A model generated the notes under the pieces. That model searched no databases. It was not told the DNA's origin and saw only the letters and a program-made list of their open reading frames with translations. A stretch of DNA of 60,203 nucleotides from an uncultured Clostridia bacterium. Its GTDB lineage: Bacteria > Bacillota > Clostridia > Christensenellales > UBA1242. Shown piece by piece: positions 35,140 to 44,220 of the stretch. The position numbers were made by a program, and so were the translations under genes. The DNA lies in NCBI GenBank assembly GCA_944348085.1, contig CALVMU010000005.1:1-60203 (forward strand), given 5' to 3'. The first letter of the stretch is position 1. Every line of letters begins with the position of its first letter.

Positions 35140-36105
35140 CTAATTAAATTTATGCTTGACTTCTTTTAGAATAAGTTTTGCCACGCTTGTAGCAGTTGCT
35201 TTTTGGTCAACAATCTTGCCAGCACAGGCATACAAATGCCCGCCACCGCCAAATTTTTCAGCAATATCTCTGACAGGAAAGCCCTCTTTTGCACGGAAAG
35301 AGAAATAGAACGCTTTTGGTTCTTTTTCAACCACACTGAAAGAAACATTTGCCTTGTCAAACTTTATAAGTTCAGAGCTGATTTGTGAAAAATCACGCTT
35401 GTTTGCCTTAAGGTTTTTCATATCTTCTTGTGAAACAGTGCAAAAGGCGATATTTTTTTCGATTTTAAAATGGTTGTAAATAAATTGTCTGATATTCAAT
35501 TCTTTTTCAGTCATAGAACGATAGTGCTCTTCATTAAACTTTATTGAATTTGCGCCATATTTTAAAAGTTTGTAAGCTGCTAAAAATGAGTCTGCATTTG
35601 TGTTTGTGTTGATAAATGCGCCTGAGTCTGTTGAAAGACCGGCATACAAACAGCTTGCAACCCTTTTGTCAATTGGGAAATGACCAGCTTCCAATAAGTC
35701 TAAAACAATTTCTGCGCAAGAACTTTTGTTTGTGTTTGTATAGTTATATTTACCTTGCAAATCTAGTGATTTATGATGATCAAGCAAGATTGAGTTTGTG
35801 TTTTCACCAAACACTTCTTCATGTTCACATCTAGAGCGAGCTGGATTGTCCAGACTGATAAAAAGGTCATAGCTTTCTCTATCAAATTTTTTGGTGCAAA
35901 AATCATTGCCAAAGATTTTCTCGGCTTTTTCAGTTTGCTTTTCTGATGAAATAAAGTCTGCTCTCTTTCCGCAAAGCTCAAGTGAATATTTCAGACCAAG
36001 AGCAGAGCCAATTGCATCAAAATCAGGATCGGTATGAGAGAAAATGGCGATAGATGATGCTTTTTTTATGATCTTTGAAATTTTCTTTAATGTTTTATTC
36101 GTCAT
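35140..36105 (-). CDS. nrnA: Bifunctional oligoribonuclease/PAP phosphatase NrnA
   Basis: DHH-DHHA1 phosphoesterase that degrades nanoRNAs and pAp. 321 residues with SHTDPDFDAIGSALGL, LLDHHKSL (DHH), AGLSTDSGAF and the C-terminal GGGGHLYACAG. ATG 36105 lies 11 bases inside rbfA; an upstream GTG is rejected as it would overlap further without a better site. Confidence 0.94.
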   Translation of the reverse strand: MTNKTLKKISKIIKKASSIAIFSHTDPDFDAIGSALGLKYSLELCGKRADFISSEKQTEKAEKIFGNDFCTKKFDRESYDLFISLDNPARSRCEHEEVFGENTNSILLDHHKSLDLQGKYNYTNTNKSSCAEIVLDLLEAGHFPIDKRVASCLYAGLSTDSGAFINTNTNADSFLAAYKLLKYGANSIKFNEEHYRSMTEKELNIRQFIYNHFKIEKNIAFCTVSQEDMKNLKANKRDFSQISSELIKFDKANVSFSVVEKEPKAFYFSFRAKEGFPVRDIAEKFGGGGHLYACAGKIVDQKATATSVAKLILKEVKHKFN

Positions 36106-36469
36106 CACCTTCACCTTCTTCTTTTGGAATGTTAAGTGTTTTCAAAATCTCATTGACGCGGATGCTTGCTTGCGTTCCTTTGTCAATTTCAAATTGAAGT
36201 TTTGGCATGTGTGGCATGTCAACCATGTCAGCAAGCTCGCGCTTTATAAAGCCTTCAGATTTCTGCAAAACTTTTATAGTCTCTTCCAGCTCTTTTTGGT
36301 CGTCGCTATCAAGAGCAATCTTCACTTTGCAATATTGAAAGTCAGGTGTCACATTCACTTCGCTTACATAAACAAAAGGCGAAATCCTAGGGTCGTTCAT
36401 CTTATTTTGCAAAATAAGAGCGATATTTTTTTGCAATTGACTGTTTGCTCTATCAAATCTTTTAGACAT
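36095..36469 (-). CDS. rbfA: Ribosome-binding factor A
   Basis: KH-fold protein that matures the 30S subunit (5' helix of 16S rRNA). 124 residues: MSKRFDRANSQLQKNIALIL and MNDPRISPFVYVSEVNVTPDFQYCKVKIAL. The acidic tail EEGEGDDE overlaps the start of nrnA. Confidence 0.95.
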   Translation of the reverse strand: MSKRFDRANSQLQKNIALILQNKMNDPRISPFVYVSEVNVTPDFQYCKVKIALDSDDQKELEETIKVLQKSEGFIKRELADMVDMPHMPKLQFEIDKGTQASIRVNEILKTLNIPKEEGEGDDE

Positions 36470-36520
36470 AGTTTTTCTCCTTTTATTTTAATTTTCAATT
36501 GTTTAGTTTAATGTGTGCGT

Positions 36521-38995
36521 TTAAACTCTTTTTACAACCTCTTTAACATAAAATTCGATCATGTCGCCTTCTTTGAAATCGATGTTGTCATGGAGTTTAA
36601 TTCCACATTCAAAACCTTTTGCGACTTCGGCTTTCTCGTCTTTGACAATCTTAAGTGAGTCAACTGTTGTCTTTCCAAGTTCTTCATCTCCGCGTTTTAC
36701 AACTGCAACCGCGTTTCTAGTCACTTTTCCGTCTTTCACATAGCTTCCTGCAACTTTTCCTGCAGTGGAAAGTTTAAATACCATGCGGATTTCGGCAGTT
36801 CCGATGTATTTTTCTTCATATTTAACTGAAAGCATGCCGTTAATTGCGTTTGTGATGTCGTCAACAACATCATAAATAATGTTGTATTCTTTGATTTCAA
36901 TCTTTGCACTGTCAGCCATGTTTTTAACCTTTGCTGATGTCTTTTGATTGAAGTTGATTATAACTGAACCAGTTGTTTGAGCAAGAGAAACATCACTTTC
37001 TGTGACTGCACCAGTTCCGCTATGAACAATGTTGACTTTTGCCTCGTCGTTGCGAATTGCAAGAAGTGAAGCTTTGAGCGCCTCAACTGAGCCCATAGTG
37101 TCAGCCTTAAGCACGATATTAAGGTTTTTCAAACTGCCCTCTTGCACTCTATTCATAAAGGTGTCAAGAGTCACGCCAGAAGATTGAGTTGCGCGTTCTT
37201 TCTTTATGCGGTCAATTCTTTCTTGAATAACAGCCTTTGAAAGAGTTTCTTCAACTCCATAAATTTCATCACCAGAAGATGGCACTTCATTAAGTCCCAA
37301 AATTGAAACAGGTTTTGATGGCTCAGCAGATTTAATTGATTTGCCTTTGTCATCAAACATTGCACGCACCTTTCCGTAAGTGATTCCAGTCATAACAGAG
37401 TCGCCAACATGCAGAGTTCCGTTTTGAACGATAATGTTTGCAACTGGACCTCTTGACTTGTCAAGTTCGGCTTCAATGACAACGCCAACCGCCATTTTGT
37501 TTGGATTTGCTTTAAGCTCTTGCATTTCAGCAACAAGCAAAATGGTTTGTTTCAAGTCGTCAAGCCCTGCACCAGTCTTTGCTGAACATGGCACGCAAAT
37601 TGCATCTCCGCCCCATTCTTCAGGCAGAATGTTGTTTTCAGCAAGTTGTTGCTTAACTCTGTCTGGGTTCGCCTCTGGCTTATCCATTTTGTTTATTGCA
37701 ACAATCATAGGAACGCCAGCTGCTTTGATATGATTGATAGCTTCAATTGTTTGAGGCATAATTCCGTCATCAGCCGCAACAACCAAGATTGCAATGTCAG
37801 TTGCTTGCGCACCTCTAGCACGCATTTGAGTGAAAGCCGCGTGTCCAGGAGTGTCAATAAATGTGATTTTTTCGCCATTAAATTCAATTTGATAAGCGCC
37901 AATGCTTTGAGTGATACCACCAGCCTCACCGCCTACAACATTCGTCTTTCTGAAGGCGTCAAGCAGTGATGTTTTTCCGTGGTCAACATGTCCCATAACA
38001 GCAACGATTGGTGGACGCTTTACAAGCGCGCTTTCATCGTCTTCAGTTTTAGCGCTTTCAAGCAGTTTTTCTTCAAAGGATTTGCCTGCTTTAAGTTCGA
38101 GCGTGATTCCAAAATCGCTTGCTACAAGCTCGGCTGTTTCAAAATCGATGTTTGAATTGATTGTCGCCATAATTCCAAGCAGCATAAGCTTTTTGACAAT
38201 TTCGTTGACTGGTTTTCCAATCTTTTCACTAAACTCTTTCACAGTAAATTCTTTTGAGGTCATAACAGCATGAGTGATAACTGTAACTTGAGTTGGAGCG
38301 GTCTCCTTTTTCTTTTTAACAACGCTCTTTCTAGAGCCATAAGAAATCTCTTCAAATCCGTTTTCATCTTCAACAAGCACATTGTTTCTTCTTGACGAAG
38401 ATGATTTTTTATTTTGAATTTTGCGCTCCTCATTGTTTGAATGCTTTTGAGCAAATTTTGCTTTGTTTGCATAATTTCGTTCTGCTTCAACATCAATTTC
38501 AGGTGCATCAGCGCTTGCAAAGGAACGGAAATTGTTTGTTTTTGTTGAAACAAAGTTGTTGCCTGGCTTTTTGTTTTGACCTGGTTTGTTAAACATTGGT
38601 TTTTGATTTTGAGTTTTGCCAAAACCATCCTTTTTAAAGTCTCTTGGTCTTTGGTCATTTGGTCTTTGTGAAGAAAATTTGTTTTGTTTTTGTTCGTTAT
38701 CAAAACGCTTAAATCTATTCTGTTGTCCTTGACCGTTTGAAAAAGCCTGCTCGCTGGCAGTTATAACCTTTTCTTCTTGAGGTTTTTCAGTTATGACTTT
38801 TGCCGCAGCCTCTTGTTCAAGCTTTTTCTTGTTTTCTTCTTCAAGCGCAATTGCTTTGGCTCTCGCCTGCAATTTTTGCGCAAAAGAGTCAAGAAGAACT
38901 TTCGAAGAACGCACATCTTTGATATGAGCGTTGATAATTCCTTCTTTTTGCATGTCGTGAATGATTTTTAAATTGTTTAGTGTTTGATTTGCCAA
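36521..38995 (-). CDS. infB: Translation initiation factor IF-2
   Basis: GTPase that brings initiator tRNA to the 30S subunit. 824 residues from a TTG at 38995 with GGAG seven bases upstream. The N-terminal part (about 1-230) is a charged, Lys/Gln/Asn-rich disordered region; then comes the IF2N helical domain (SKEFTVKEFSEKIGKPVNEIVKKLM), the G domain with GHVDHGKT, DTPGHAAF and NKMD, and the C-terminal barrels. Overlapping-operon position after ylxQ is the Firmicutes norm. Confidence 0.97.
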   Translation of the reverse strand: MANQTLNNLKIIHDMQKEGIINAHIKDVRSSKVLLDSFAQKLQARAKAIALEEENKKKLEQEAAAKVITEKPQEEKVITASEQAFSNGQGQQNRFKRFDNEQKQNKFSSQRPNDQRPRDFKKDGFGKTQNQKPMFNKPGQNKKPGNNFVSTKTNNFRSFASADAPEIDVEAERNYANKAKFAQKHSNNEERKIQNKKSSSSRRNNVLVEDENGFEEISYGSRKSVVKKKKETAPTQVTVITHAVMTSKEFTVKEFSEKIGKPVNEIVKKLMLLGIMATINSNIDFETAELVASDFGITLELKAGKSFEEKLLESAKTEDDESALVKRPPIVAVMGHVDHGKTSLLDAFRKTNVVGGEAGGITQSIGAYQIEFNGEKITFIDTPGHAAFTQMRARGAQATDIAILVVAADDGIMPQTIEAINHIKAAGVPMIVAINKMDKPEANPDRVKQQLAENNILPEEWGGDAICVPCSAKTGAGLDDLKQTILLVAEMQELKANPNKMAVGVVIEAELDKSRGPVANIIVQNGTLHVGDSVMTGITYGKVRAMFDDKGKSIKSAEPSKPVSILGLNEVPSSGDEIYGVEETLSKAVIQERIDRIKKERATQSSGVTLDTFMNRVQEGSLKNLNIVLKADTMGSVEALKASLLAIRNDEAKVNIVHSGTGAVTESDVSLAQTTGSVIINFNQKTSAKVKNMADSAKIEIKEYNIIYDVVDDITNAINGMLSVKYEEKYIGTAEIRMVFKLSTAGKVAGSYVKDGKVTRNAVAVVKRGDEELGKTTVDSLKIVKDEKAEVAKGFECGIKLHDNIDFKEGDMIEFYVKEVVKRV

Positions 38996-38998
38996 AGT

Positions 38999-39292
38999 TT
39001 ACTCCTTTTCCTCACATAATTTTTCAATTATTTCGCTAAGTTGTTTGTTTTTGATTGCTACAATTTTGCAGTTTTCAATTGCGATAAGTTTTCCCAAATT
39101 TTCGGTTGCAATTGTTTTGAGCCCTTTGTCTTTTAGGGACTGAACAATTTTTAATGTCGACTTTCCAGCTTTGCTATCATATAAAACAAGATAAAGCTTT
39201 TTGCTGTAGTCTTCAAGTTTTTCTCCGCCTATTATAAGATAGTTTGCTTTTCGGCAAATATTCAAATAACCGATTAATTTAGTCTCTTGCAA
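38999..39292 (-). CDS. ylxQ: L7Ae-like RNA-binding protein YlxQ
   Basis: 97 residues of the L7Ae/L30e fold (IGYLNICRKANYLIIGGEKLEDYSKKLYLVLYDSKAG). I choose TTG 39292, since GGAGG lies six bases upstream within the end of ylxR, over the longer ATG frame at 39310. The ylxR overlap is then 14 bases. Function in RNA binding is presumed from the family. Confidence 0.82.
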   Translation of the reverse strand: MQETKLIGYLNICRKANYLIIGGEKLEDYSKKLYLVLYDSKAGKSTLKIVQSLKDKGLKTIATENLGKLIAIENCKIVAIKNKQLSEIIEKLCEEKE

Positions 39293-39536
39293 CTTTCTCC
39301 TCCAATTCAAGATAGACTTTTTCGTCCACTGCGCATTTGAAAGCTTTGTTTAAAAGTTTTTGCTTTTTGAGTTTTTGCATGCACTCTTTGCTTGAGCAGA
39401 TGTATGCTCCTCGTCCATTAGCCTTGCCTGTCATGTCGACAAAAATTTGTCCGTCACTGTTTTTAACAATTCTTTTAAGGTCTTTTTTGTCAAACATTTG
39501 TCTGCAGGCAATGCACATACGCTGACGCTTTTCCAT
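39279..39536 (-). CDS. ylxR: YlxR (RnpM) RNA-binding protein
   Basis: 85-residue protein of the nusA operon: MEKRQRMCIACRQMFDKKDLKRIVK, GKANGRGAYICSSKECMQKLKKQKLLNKAFK, with four Cys in CxxC and CxxxxC pairs. In Bacillus it has been described as a nucleoid-associated regulator and as a modulator of RNase P. Two bases after nusA. Confidence 0.93.
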   Translation of the reverse strand: MEKRQRMCIACRQMFDKKDLKRIVKNSDGQIFVDMTGKANGRGAYICSSKECMQKLKKQKLLNKAFKCAVDEKVYLELEEKVARD

Positions 39537-39538
39537 GA

Positions 39539-40696
39539 TTATTCCTCATCGTCAATTGGAGTCAAATCTTCAAGTTCTTCAAGGTCGCCAAGGTCTTCAA
39601 ATGCGTCATCATTAAGTTCAGTAAGTTCATATTCAGGCTCTTTTGTGTTTTGAGCTGAAACTGAGCTTTCGCTTTTAACTTCAATCTTCCAACCAGTAAG
39701 ACGAGCTGCCAAACGGACATTTTGACCATTCTTTCCAATTGCAAGTGAAAGTTTGTCGTCTGGAACGATAACTCTTGAAGCTTTCAAGCTTTCATTTGTC
39801 TCAACGCTCAAAACTTTTGCTGGGCTGAGCGCTCTTGCAATATATTCAAGTGGGTCGTCGGTATATTCAATAAGGTCAATTTTTTCGCCATTAAGTTCAG
39901 AAATGATTGTGTCAATTCTTTGACCGTGGAAACCAACACAAGTTCCGATTGGGTCGATGTTTTGTTTTGATGTGTAAACTGCAACCTTTGTTCTGTTGCC
40001 AGGGTCTCTTGCAATGTTTTTAATCACAATGTCACCATTTGCAACTTCTGGAATTTCAAGCTCGAAAAGTTTTCTTACAAAGCCGATGTTGCTTCTTGTC
40101 ACTTGAATTTGTGTGCCTTTGAATGAGTCTTTAATCTTTTTCACATAGACTTTAACTCTGTCGCCAACATTGAATTTTTCGCCTGGGATTTGATCCGAAG
40201 GAAGCATAACCCCTTCAGTGTGTGAATTTGAAATTTGAACATAGACAGTGCCGTTGTCAATGCGTTTTACGATTGTTGTGAGAAGCTCATCTTCCTTTTC
40301 AGAAAGTTCGTCAAGAGCGTTTTGTCTTTCCATTTCTTTAAGCTTTTGCATAACAACCTGTTTTGCTGTTTGAGCGGCAATTCTGCCAAAATCTTTTGTT
40401 GACTCTTCTGTCTGCACAATGTCGCCAACTTTGAAAGACTTTTTGATAAGTTTTGCCTCGGCAAGAGAGATTTCTTTGTCTGGGTCTTCAACATTGTCAA
40501 CGATTGTTTTGTAAGAATAAATTCTGATTGTGTTTTTCTCAGGATTTAATTTTACAAGTGCACTTTTTGCCTCGCCATACATCTTTTTATAGGCTGATGT
40601 AAGTGCGGTTTCAAGAGTTTGAATAAAAGTGTCTTTATCAATTTTCTTTTCTGCTTGTAAGTCTTCTAATGCTTGAAAAAAATCTTTGTTTATCAT
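39539..40696 (-). CDS. nusA: Transcription factor NusA
   Basis: RNA polymerase-bound pausing, termination and antitermination factor. 385 residues: N-terminal polymerase-binding domain (about 1-130), S1 domain (about 133-200), KH1 and KH2 (FELEIPEVANGDIVIKNIARDPGNRTKVAV; LSLAIGKNGQNVRLAARLTGWKIEV), then an acidic C-terminal tail (ELTELNDDAFEDLGDLEELEDLTPIDDEE) without acidic repeat domains of proteobacteria. Confidence 0.97.
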   Translation of the reverse strand: MINKDFFQALEDLQAEKKIDKDTFIQTLETALTSAYKKMYGEAKSALVKLNPEKNTIRIYSYKTIVDNVEDPDKEISLAEAKLIKKSFKVGDIVQTEESTKDFGRIAAQTAKQVVMQKLKEMERQNALDELSEKEDELLTTIVKRIDNGTVYVQISNSHTEGVMLPSDQIPGEKFNVGDRVKVYVKKIKDSFKGTQIQVTRSNIGFVRKLFELEIPEVANGDIVIKNIARDPGNRTKVAVYTSKQNIDPIGTCVGFHGQRIDTIISELNGEKIDLIEYTDDPLEYIARALSPAKVLSVETNESLKASRVIVPDDKLSLAIGKNGQNVRLAARLTGWKIEVKSESSVSAQNTKEPEYELTELNDDAFEDLGDLEELEDLTPIDDEE

Positions 40697-40708
40697 GTTT
40701 TTTGCTCC

Positions 40709-41197
40709 TTAAAATTTTATTATTGGCACGATGTGCGCAATTTTTTCTCTTTGAATTGTGATTTGACTTGCTAGAGGTTTTTTAGTCTTTTTAGAAAGCG
40801 TTGGTTCAATTGTCACGCTTGTCTCGTCAAAGCTTGCAAGTTTGCCTTCAAAAAGTTTTATTCCGTCTTGTTTTGCAAACAGCGTGATGGCAACCTCTTG
40901 ACCTAAATTTCGCTTGAAATCTCGCTCAGTTTTGATTGGTCTGTCAAGACCTGGCGAGCTCACATTTAAGGTGTAAGGCTGGTCGTCTGTTGGATTGATT
41001 TCGTCAAGAAGCGGATCAATCACCTTGCTCACCTTTTCGCAATCGTCTGTTGAAATGCCGTTGTCAGAGTCGATATAGAAAGTAAGGTTCATGCCGTCAG
41101 ACTTTTTTGCATATTCAACTTCGATAACATCGTAGCCCATCTCTTCAATAACAGGCACAACTTTTTCTTCGCAAATTGTTTTTGTTTTGCTTGCCAA
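40709..41197 (-). CDS. rimP: Ribosome maturation factor RimP
   Basis: Needed for 30S assembly (S12 incorporation). 162 residues, start TTG 41197 with AAGGAGG five bases upstream. Motifs: VIEEMGYDVIEVEYAKKSDGMNLTFYID, DDCEKVSKVIDPLLDE, YTLNVSSPGLDRPIKTERDFKR. First gene of the rimP-nusA-infB-truB unit, under the promoter and hairpin leader at 41214-41304. Confidence 0.95.
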   Translation of the reverse strand: MASKTKTICEEKVVPVIEEMGYDVIEVEYAKKSDGMNLTFYIDSDNGISTDDCEKVSKVIDPLLDEINPTDDQPYTLNVSSPGLDRPIKTERDFKRNLGQEVAITLFAKQDGIKLFEGKLASFDETSVTIEPTLSKKTKKPLASQITIQREKIAHIVPIIKF

Positions 41198-41213
41198 AAT
41201 AACCTCCTTTATT

Positions 41214-41304
41214 TACGAAGCAGGGAGTGAACAAATCTTGCTCACTCCCCACGCGCTTCTATTCTAGTCAACTTTATTGTAACACAACAAACAAATAAAA
41301 TCAA
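41214..41304 (-). promoter_or_regulatory. rimP-nusA operon promoter and hairpin leader
   Basis: TTGATT (41304-41299), 17-bp spacer, TACAAT (41281-41276) on the minus strand. The leader forms a stem of GGGAGTGA with TCACTCCC (41249-41242 and 41230-41223), closed by GAAGC/GCTTC (41259-41255 and 41221-41217), just before the ribosome-binding site. It may give feedback control by NusA or a ribosomal-assembly factor; this is inference. Confidence 0.55.
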
Positions 41305-41405
41305 CCTTTTATATAAAATTTATTTATTTTTTAGAAAAATTATAATATTTTTTGCCTTTGATTTAAGCAATTTTTGTCAATTGTCCATGTTTTTGCGAAA
41401 AAAAC

Positions 41406-42959
41406 TTATTTGCTTTTGACTTTTGAAAGTTCAAGAAGAACCTGCGCTGTTGCAAGCGCGTCGTTATATGCCCTGTGCGCTCCCTCAAGCGTCAAACCAA
41501 GAGCGGCAACGATTGTGCCCAGTTTATAGTTTGCAAGCCTGAGCGAAGATGTTCTTGCAAGCACCAAGGTGTCAATAATTTGGTTTTTAAAGTAAAGTCC
41601 ATTTTTTTCTGCAGCTTTCTTGATAAATTTAAAGTCAAAGCCGACAACATTGTGACCGCAAAGCACACAGTTATCGCAAAATGCCTTAAAGTCATAGATA
41701 ACATCTCTGATTGAAGGCGCATCTTTAACCATATCATCAGTGATATGAGTCAAAGCCTTTACCTCTTCAGGAATAGGTTTTGTAGGCTTTACAAAAGTGG
41801 CAAATTTTTCTTTTATCACACCGTCTACAATTTTAACCGCTCCAATTTCAGTGATTTCGTCTTCTTCAAAGTTAAGACCTGTGGTTTCAATATCAAACAC
41901 AACAACATTTTTGCCTTTTACATTGTCGTTGTAATTTATCTGTTTGTCAAACAAGAAGGCTTGCGTTGTCAATTCTATCTTTTCTGGAAAAACCACCTGC
42001 TTATGATTTGAATAATCGTTTTCGGTGATAGAAGAAATTTGTGCAGATTCGATTTTTTCTTTTTTCTGAGCCCAAGAAATCTTTTTCACATAATAGGTGT
42101 TGTTTCCGCTCAAGCCCACATTGATATCGCCAAAGCAGAGCAAAAACATGTCATCTTGCAAGCTGTCCATAACCTTTTCATGAGTTTTTGAACAGAAATA
42201 GAGACAGTCGATTTTGTCACCGTCATCAAGAGTAAAGGTGTAAAACGCCTTTTCCTCACCTGCTTTTTTGCCCTTTTTTATTTTGAAAGTTTTTTTGACG
42301 ATGTTTGAAATCTTGCCCGCCAGAATAACCATTGACTTTGGTTTTTTATTGTTTTTGATGTATTCTGGTTTTGGATTGATTTCACTGCCAACAATTTTCT
42401 TTAAAACTTCAACCTCATATCGCTCAACTTTGTTTGAAGAGATTGGAATGATGTCTGGCGCGTCAATTTCGTCTGGCACAGTGTCTTCATTTTCTTCAAT
42501 TTCAATTGAAAATGATGCGATAAATTTTTCATTTAAATATGAAAGAAGTGCATTTTTAAGATCAAGTTCATTTATCATTGCAAAAATGTCTTGGTTGAGT
42601 TTTATTTTTATGGCAACTTGATCGTCTTCTCTTGAAATTTCGATGTTGTCTTCAAATATGTAAGGCGCAAGCGCCTTTTTCTCATTTTTGAAAAAGTTTG
42701 CAATTTCGCGCCTAATCAGCACCTCGTCAAGAAAGCTCTTTTTAAACTTAACGCGCACATTTGCATTGAGTGACAAAACATTTTTCAGCAGTCCTTCAAG
42801 CTCAGTGCGGTTTTCAGCTGTCATATCTTCATGAGAAAGTGGATACAAAAAAGTAAAGGTGCAAATAGAAGATGCTTTATCGTAAATCACCTCATAGATT
42901 TTTAAAAATTGATATTTATTGTCACAGGCTTTATTCAGCCTTTGCAGAATTTCGTCCAT
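41406..42959 (-). CDS. PolC-derived protein: N-terminal domain, OB fold and DEDDh exonuclease, no polymerase
   Basis: 517 residues at the exact site of polC (between rseP and rimP). Residues about 1-150 resemble the PolC N-terminal domain, about 195-310 its OB region (KPKSMVILAGKISNIVKKTFKIKKGKKAGEE), and about 348-515 a complete DEDDh exonuclease (VVFDIETTGL, GHNVVGFDFKF, HRAYNDALATA). The PHP domain, which normally splits around the exonuclease, and the whole polymerase region (about 900 residues of normal PolC) are missing; the frame ends cleanly and 208 bp of non-coding DNA follow. It is likely a stand-alone proofreading or repair exonuclease, or half of a split polymerase. No clear ribosome-binding site; 9 bp after rseP. 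Confidence 0.85.
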   Translation of the reverse strand: MDEILQRLNKACDNKYQFLKIYEVIYDKASSICTFTFLYPLSHEDMTAENRTELEGLLKNVLSLNANVRVKFKKSFLDEVLIRREIANFFKNEKKALAPYIFEDNIEISREDDQVAIKIKLNQDIFAMINELDLKNALLSYLNEKFIASFSIEIEENEDTVPDEIDAPDIIPISSNKVERYEVEVLKKIVGSEINPKPEYIKNNKKPKSMVILAGKISNIVKKTFKIKKGKKAGEEKAFYTFTLDDGDKIDCLYFCSKTHEKVMDSLQDDMFLLCFGDINVGLSGNNTYYVKKISWAQKKEKIESAQISSITENDYSNHKQVVFPEKIELTTQAFLFDKQINYNDNVKGKNVVVFDIETTGLNFEEDEITEIGAVKIVDGVIKEKFATFVKPTKPIPEEVKALTHITDDMVKDAPSIRDVIYDFKAFCDNCVLCGHNVVGFDFKFIKKAAEKNGLYFKNQIIDTLVLARTSSLRLANYKLGTIVAALGLTLEGAHRAYNDALATAQVLLELSKVKSK

Positions 42960-42968
42960 AGCAACATT

Positions 42969-44150
42969 TTACAACACAAAATGCAAAATGTCAATTATAA
43001 TCACCGCCCCAAATAATATAAAAAGTCCGATGGTGTGAATCATATTTTCGATTTCGCGCTTTATTGGCTTTTTGCGGATTGCTTCAATGGTTGTAAAAAG
43101 CACATGCGAGCCATCAAGCGACGGAATGGGCAAGATGTTGAAGACTGCAAGGTTTGCCGAAATCAAAGGTATTAAAATAAGCACATTTGCAAGGTTTGCC
43201 TGAGTGAAAGAGGCAATTGTTGCAATTGTTGTGATTGGTCCTCCAATTTCTGCGATTGAAAGCTGGAAGGTTATCAAAAGCCATAGCGATTTTAAAACAA
43301 TCCAAGCAAGCCCGAAAGCGAATGGAACGCATCGCTCTAAAGCTTCCCAGAAAGTGTGAACATACGCTGTTGCGCTGATGCCAGTTGAATATGCGGTTTC
43401 TTCTTCTCCCAAAACTGGTTGACCTGTTTCTGAGTCTATGCTTAAAACTTTGGCGCGCTTTAACACCGAAAAGCCTGTATAAGCTGTTTGATACTCTCCA
43501 TTTCTGCGAACTGTAAGTTCGATCAGCTGATAATCTGTGACTGAGCTGTTGTTCTCCTTTGCCCAAGCAATAGCTTTATCAAGTTCATTTTCAATGGCTG
43601 TGCTATAGTTGACGCCATAGGCAAAATCGATTTTTTCGCCATTAATTGCGATGATGACATCACCCTCTTGCAGTCTAAGTTCTTCATCAAGTGACAAAAC
43701 TTGACTGTTTTCTTCAACCGAAGTTATCACATAGCCGTTTTGAATCTGCTCTGATGCAGTTGGATAGCCAAAAGTGACCACTTGTGGAATGTCGTAGCCA
43801 ATTGTGCAAAGAAGAATAAGTGAAAAAACAACGGCGGTTGCAAAGTTGAAAACAACGCCAGCAACAAAAACAAGAATCCTTTTCCAAGGTGCTTGTGCGT
43901 TGAACGAGTCTTTGCCGTCAGAAGAGTCTTCTTCGCCTTCAAAAGCGCAATACCCGCCAAGCGGAAAAATCCTAAGAGAAATCAGCTCCCCTCTTTTGTT
44001 CTTACGAGAAAAGAGGGCTTTACCAAACCCTACCGAAAATTCTGTAATTTTAAAATTTAACATTCTTCCAACGCAATAGTGGCCAAATTCATGGATAAGC
44101 ACCATAAAAAGCAAAATCACAATTGCAAGAAGAATATAAAGAAAGGTCAC
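42969..44150 (-). CDS. rseP: Site-2 protease RseP/RasP
   Basis: Intramembrane zinc metalloprotease for regulated proteolysis of membrane substrates such as anti-sigma factors. 393 residues: HEFGHYCVGRML zinc motif in helix 1 (about residue 15-25), FPLGGYCAFEGEE, a PDZ domain (about 165-205, LQEGDVIIAINGEKIDFAYG), and NILPIPSLDGSHV with the third zinc ligand. GTG start with GAGGA 8 bases upstream. The usual neighbour dxr between cdsA and rseP is absent. Confidence 0.95.
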   Translation of the reverse strand: MTFLYILLAIVILLFMVLIHEFGHYCVGRMLNFKITEFSVGFGKALFSRKNKRGELISLRIFPLGGYCAFEGEEDSSDGKDSFNAQAPWKRILVFVAGVVFNFATAVVFSLILLCTIGYDIPQVVTFGYPTASEQIQNGYVITSVEENSQVLSLDEELRLQEGDVIIAINGEKIDFAYGVNYSTAIENELDKAIAWAKENNSSVTDYQLIELTVRRNGEYQTAYTGFSVLKRAKVLSIDSETGQPVLGEEETAYSTGISATAYVHTFWEALERCVPFAFGLAWIVLKSLWLLITFQLSIAEIGGPITTIATIASFTQANLANVLILIPLISANLAVFNILPIPSLDGSHVLFTTIEAIRKKPIKREIENMIHTIGLFILFGAVIIIDILHFVL

Positions 44151-44220
44151 TTTGTCTGTCCTCGCTTAAACTTGATTTATCGCTTAAAAACTTTTCCTTT
44201 GTCAATTTTAAGTTACAATA

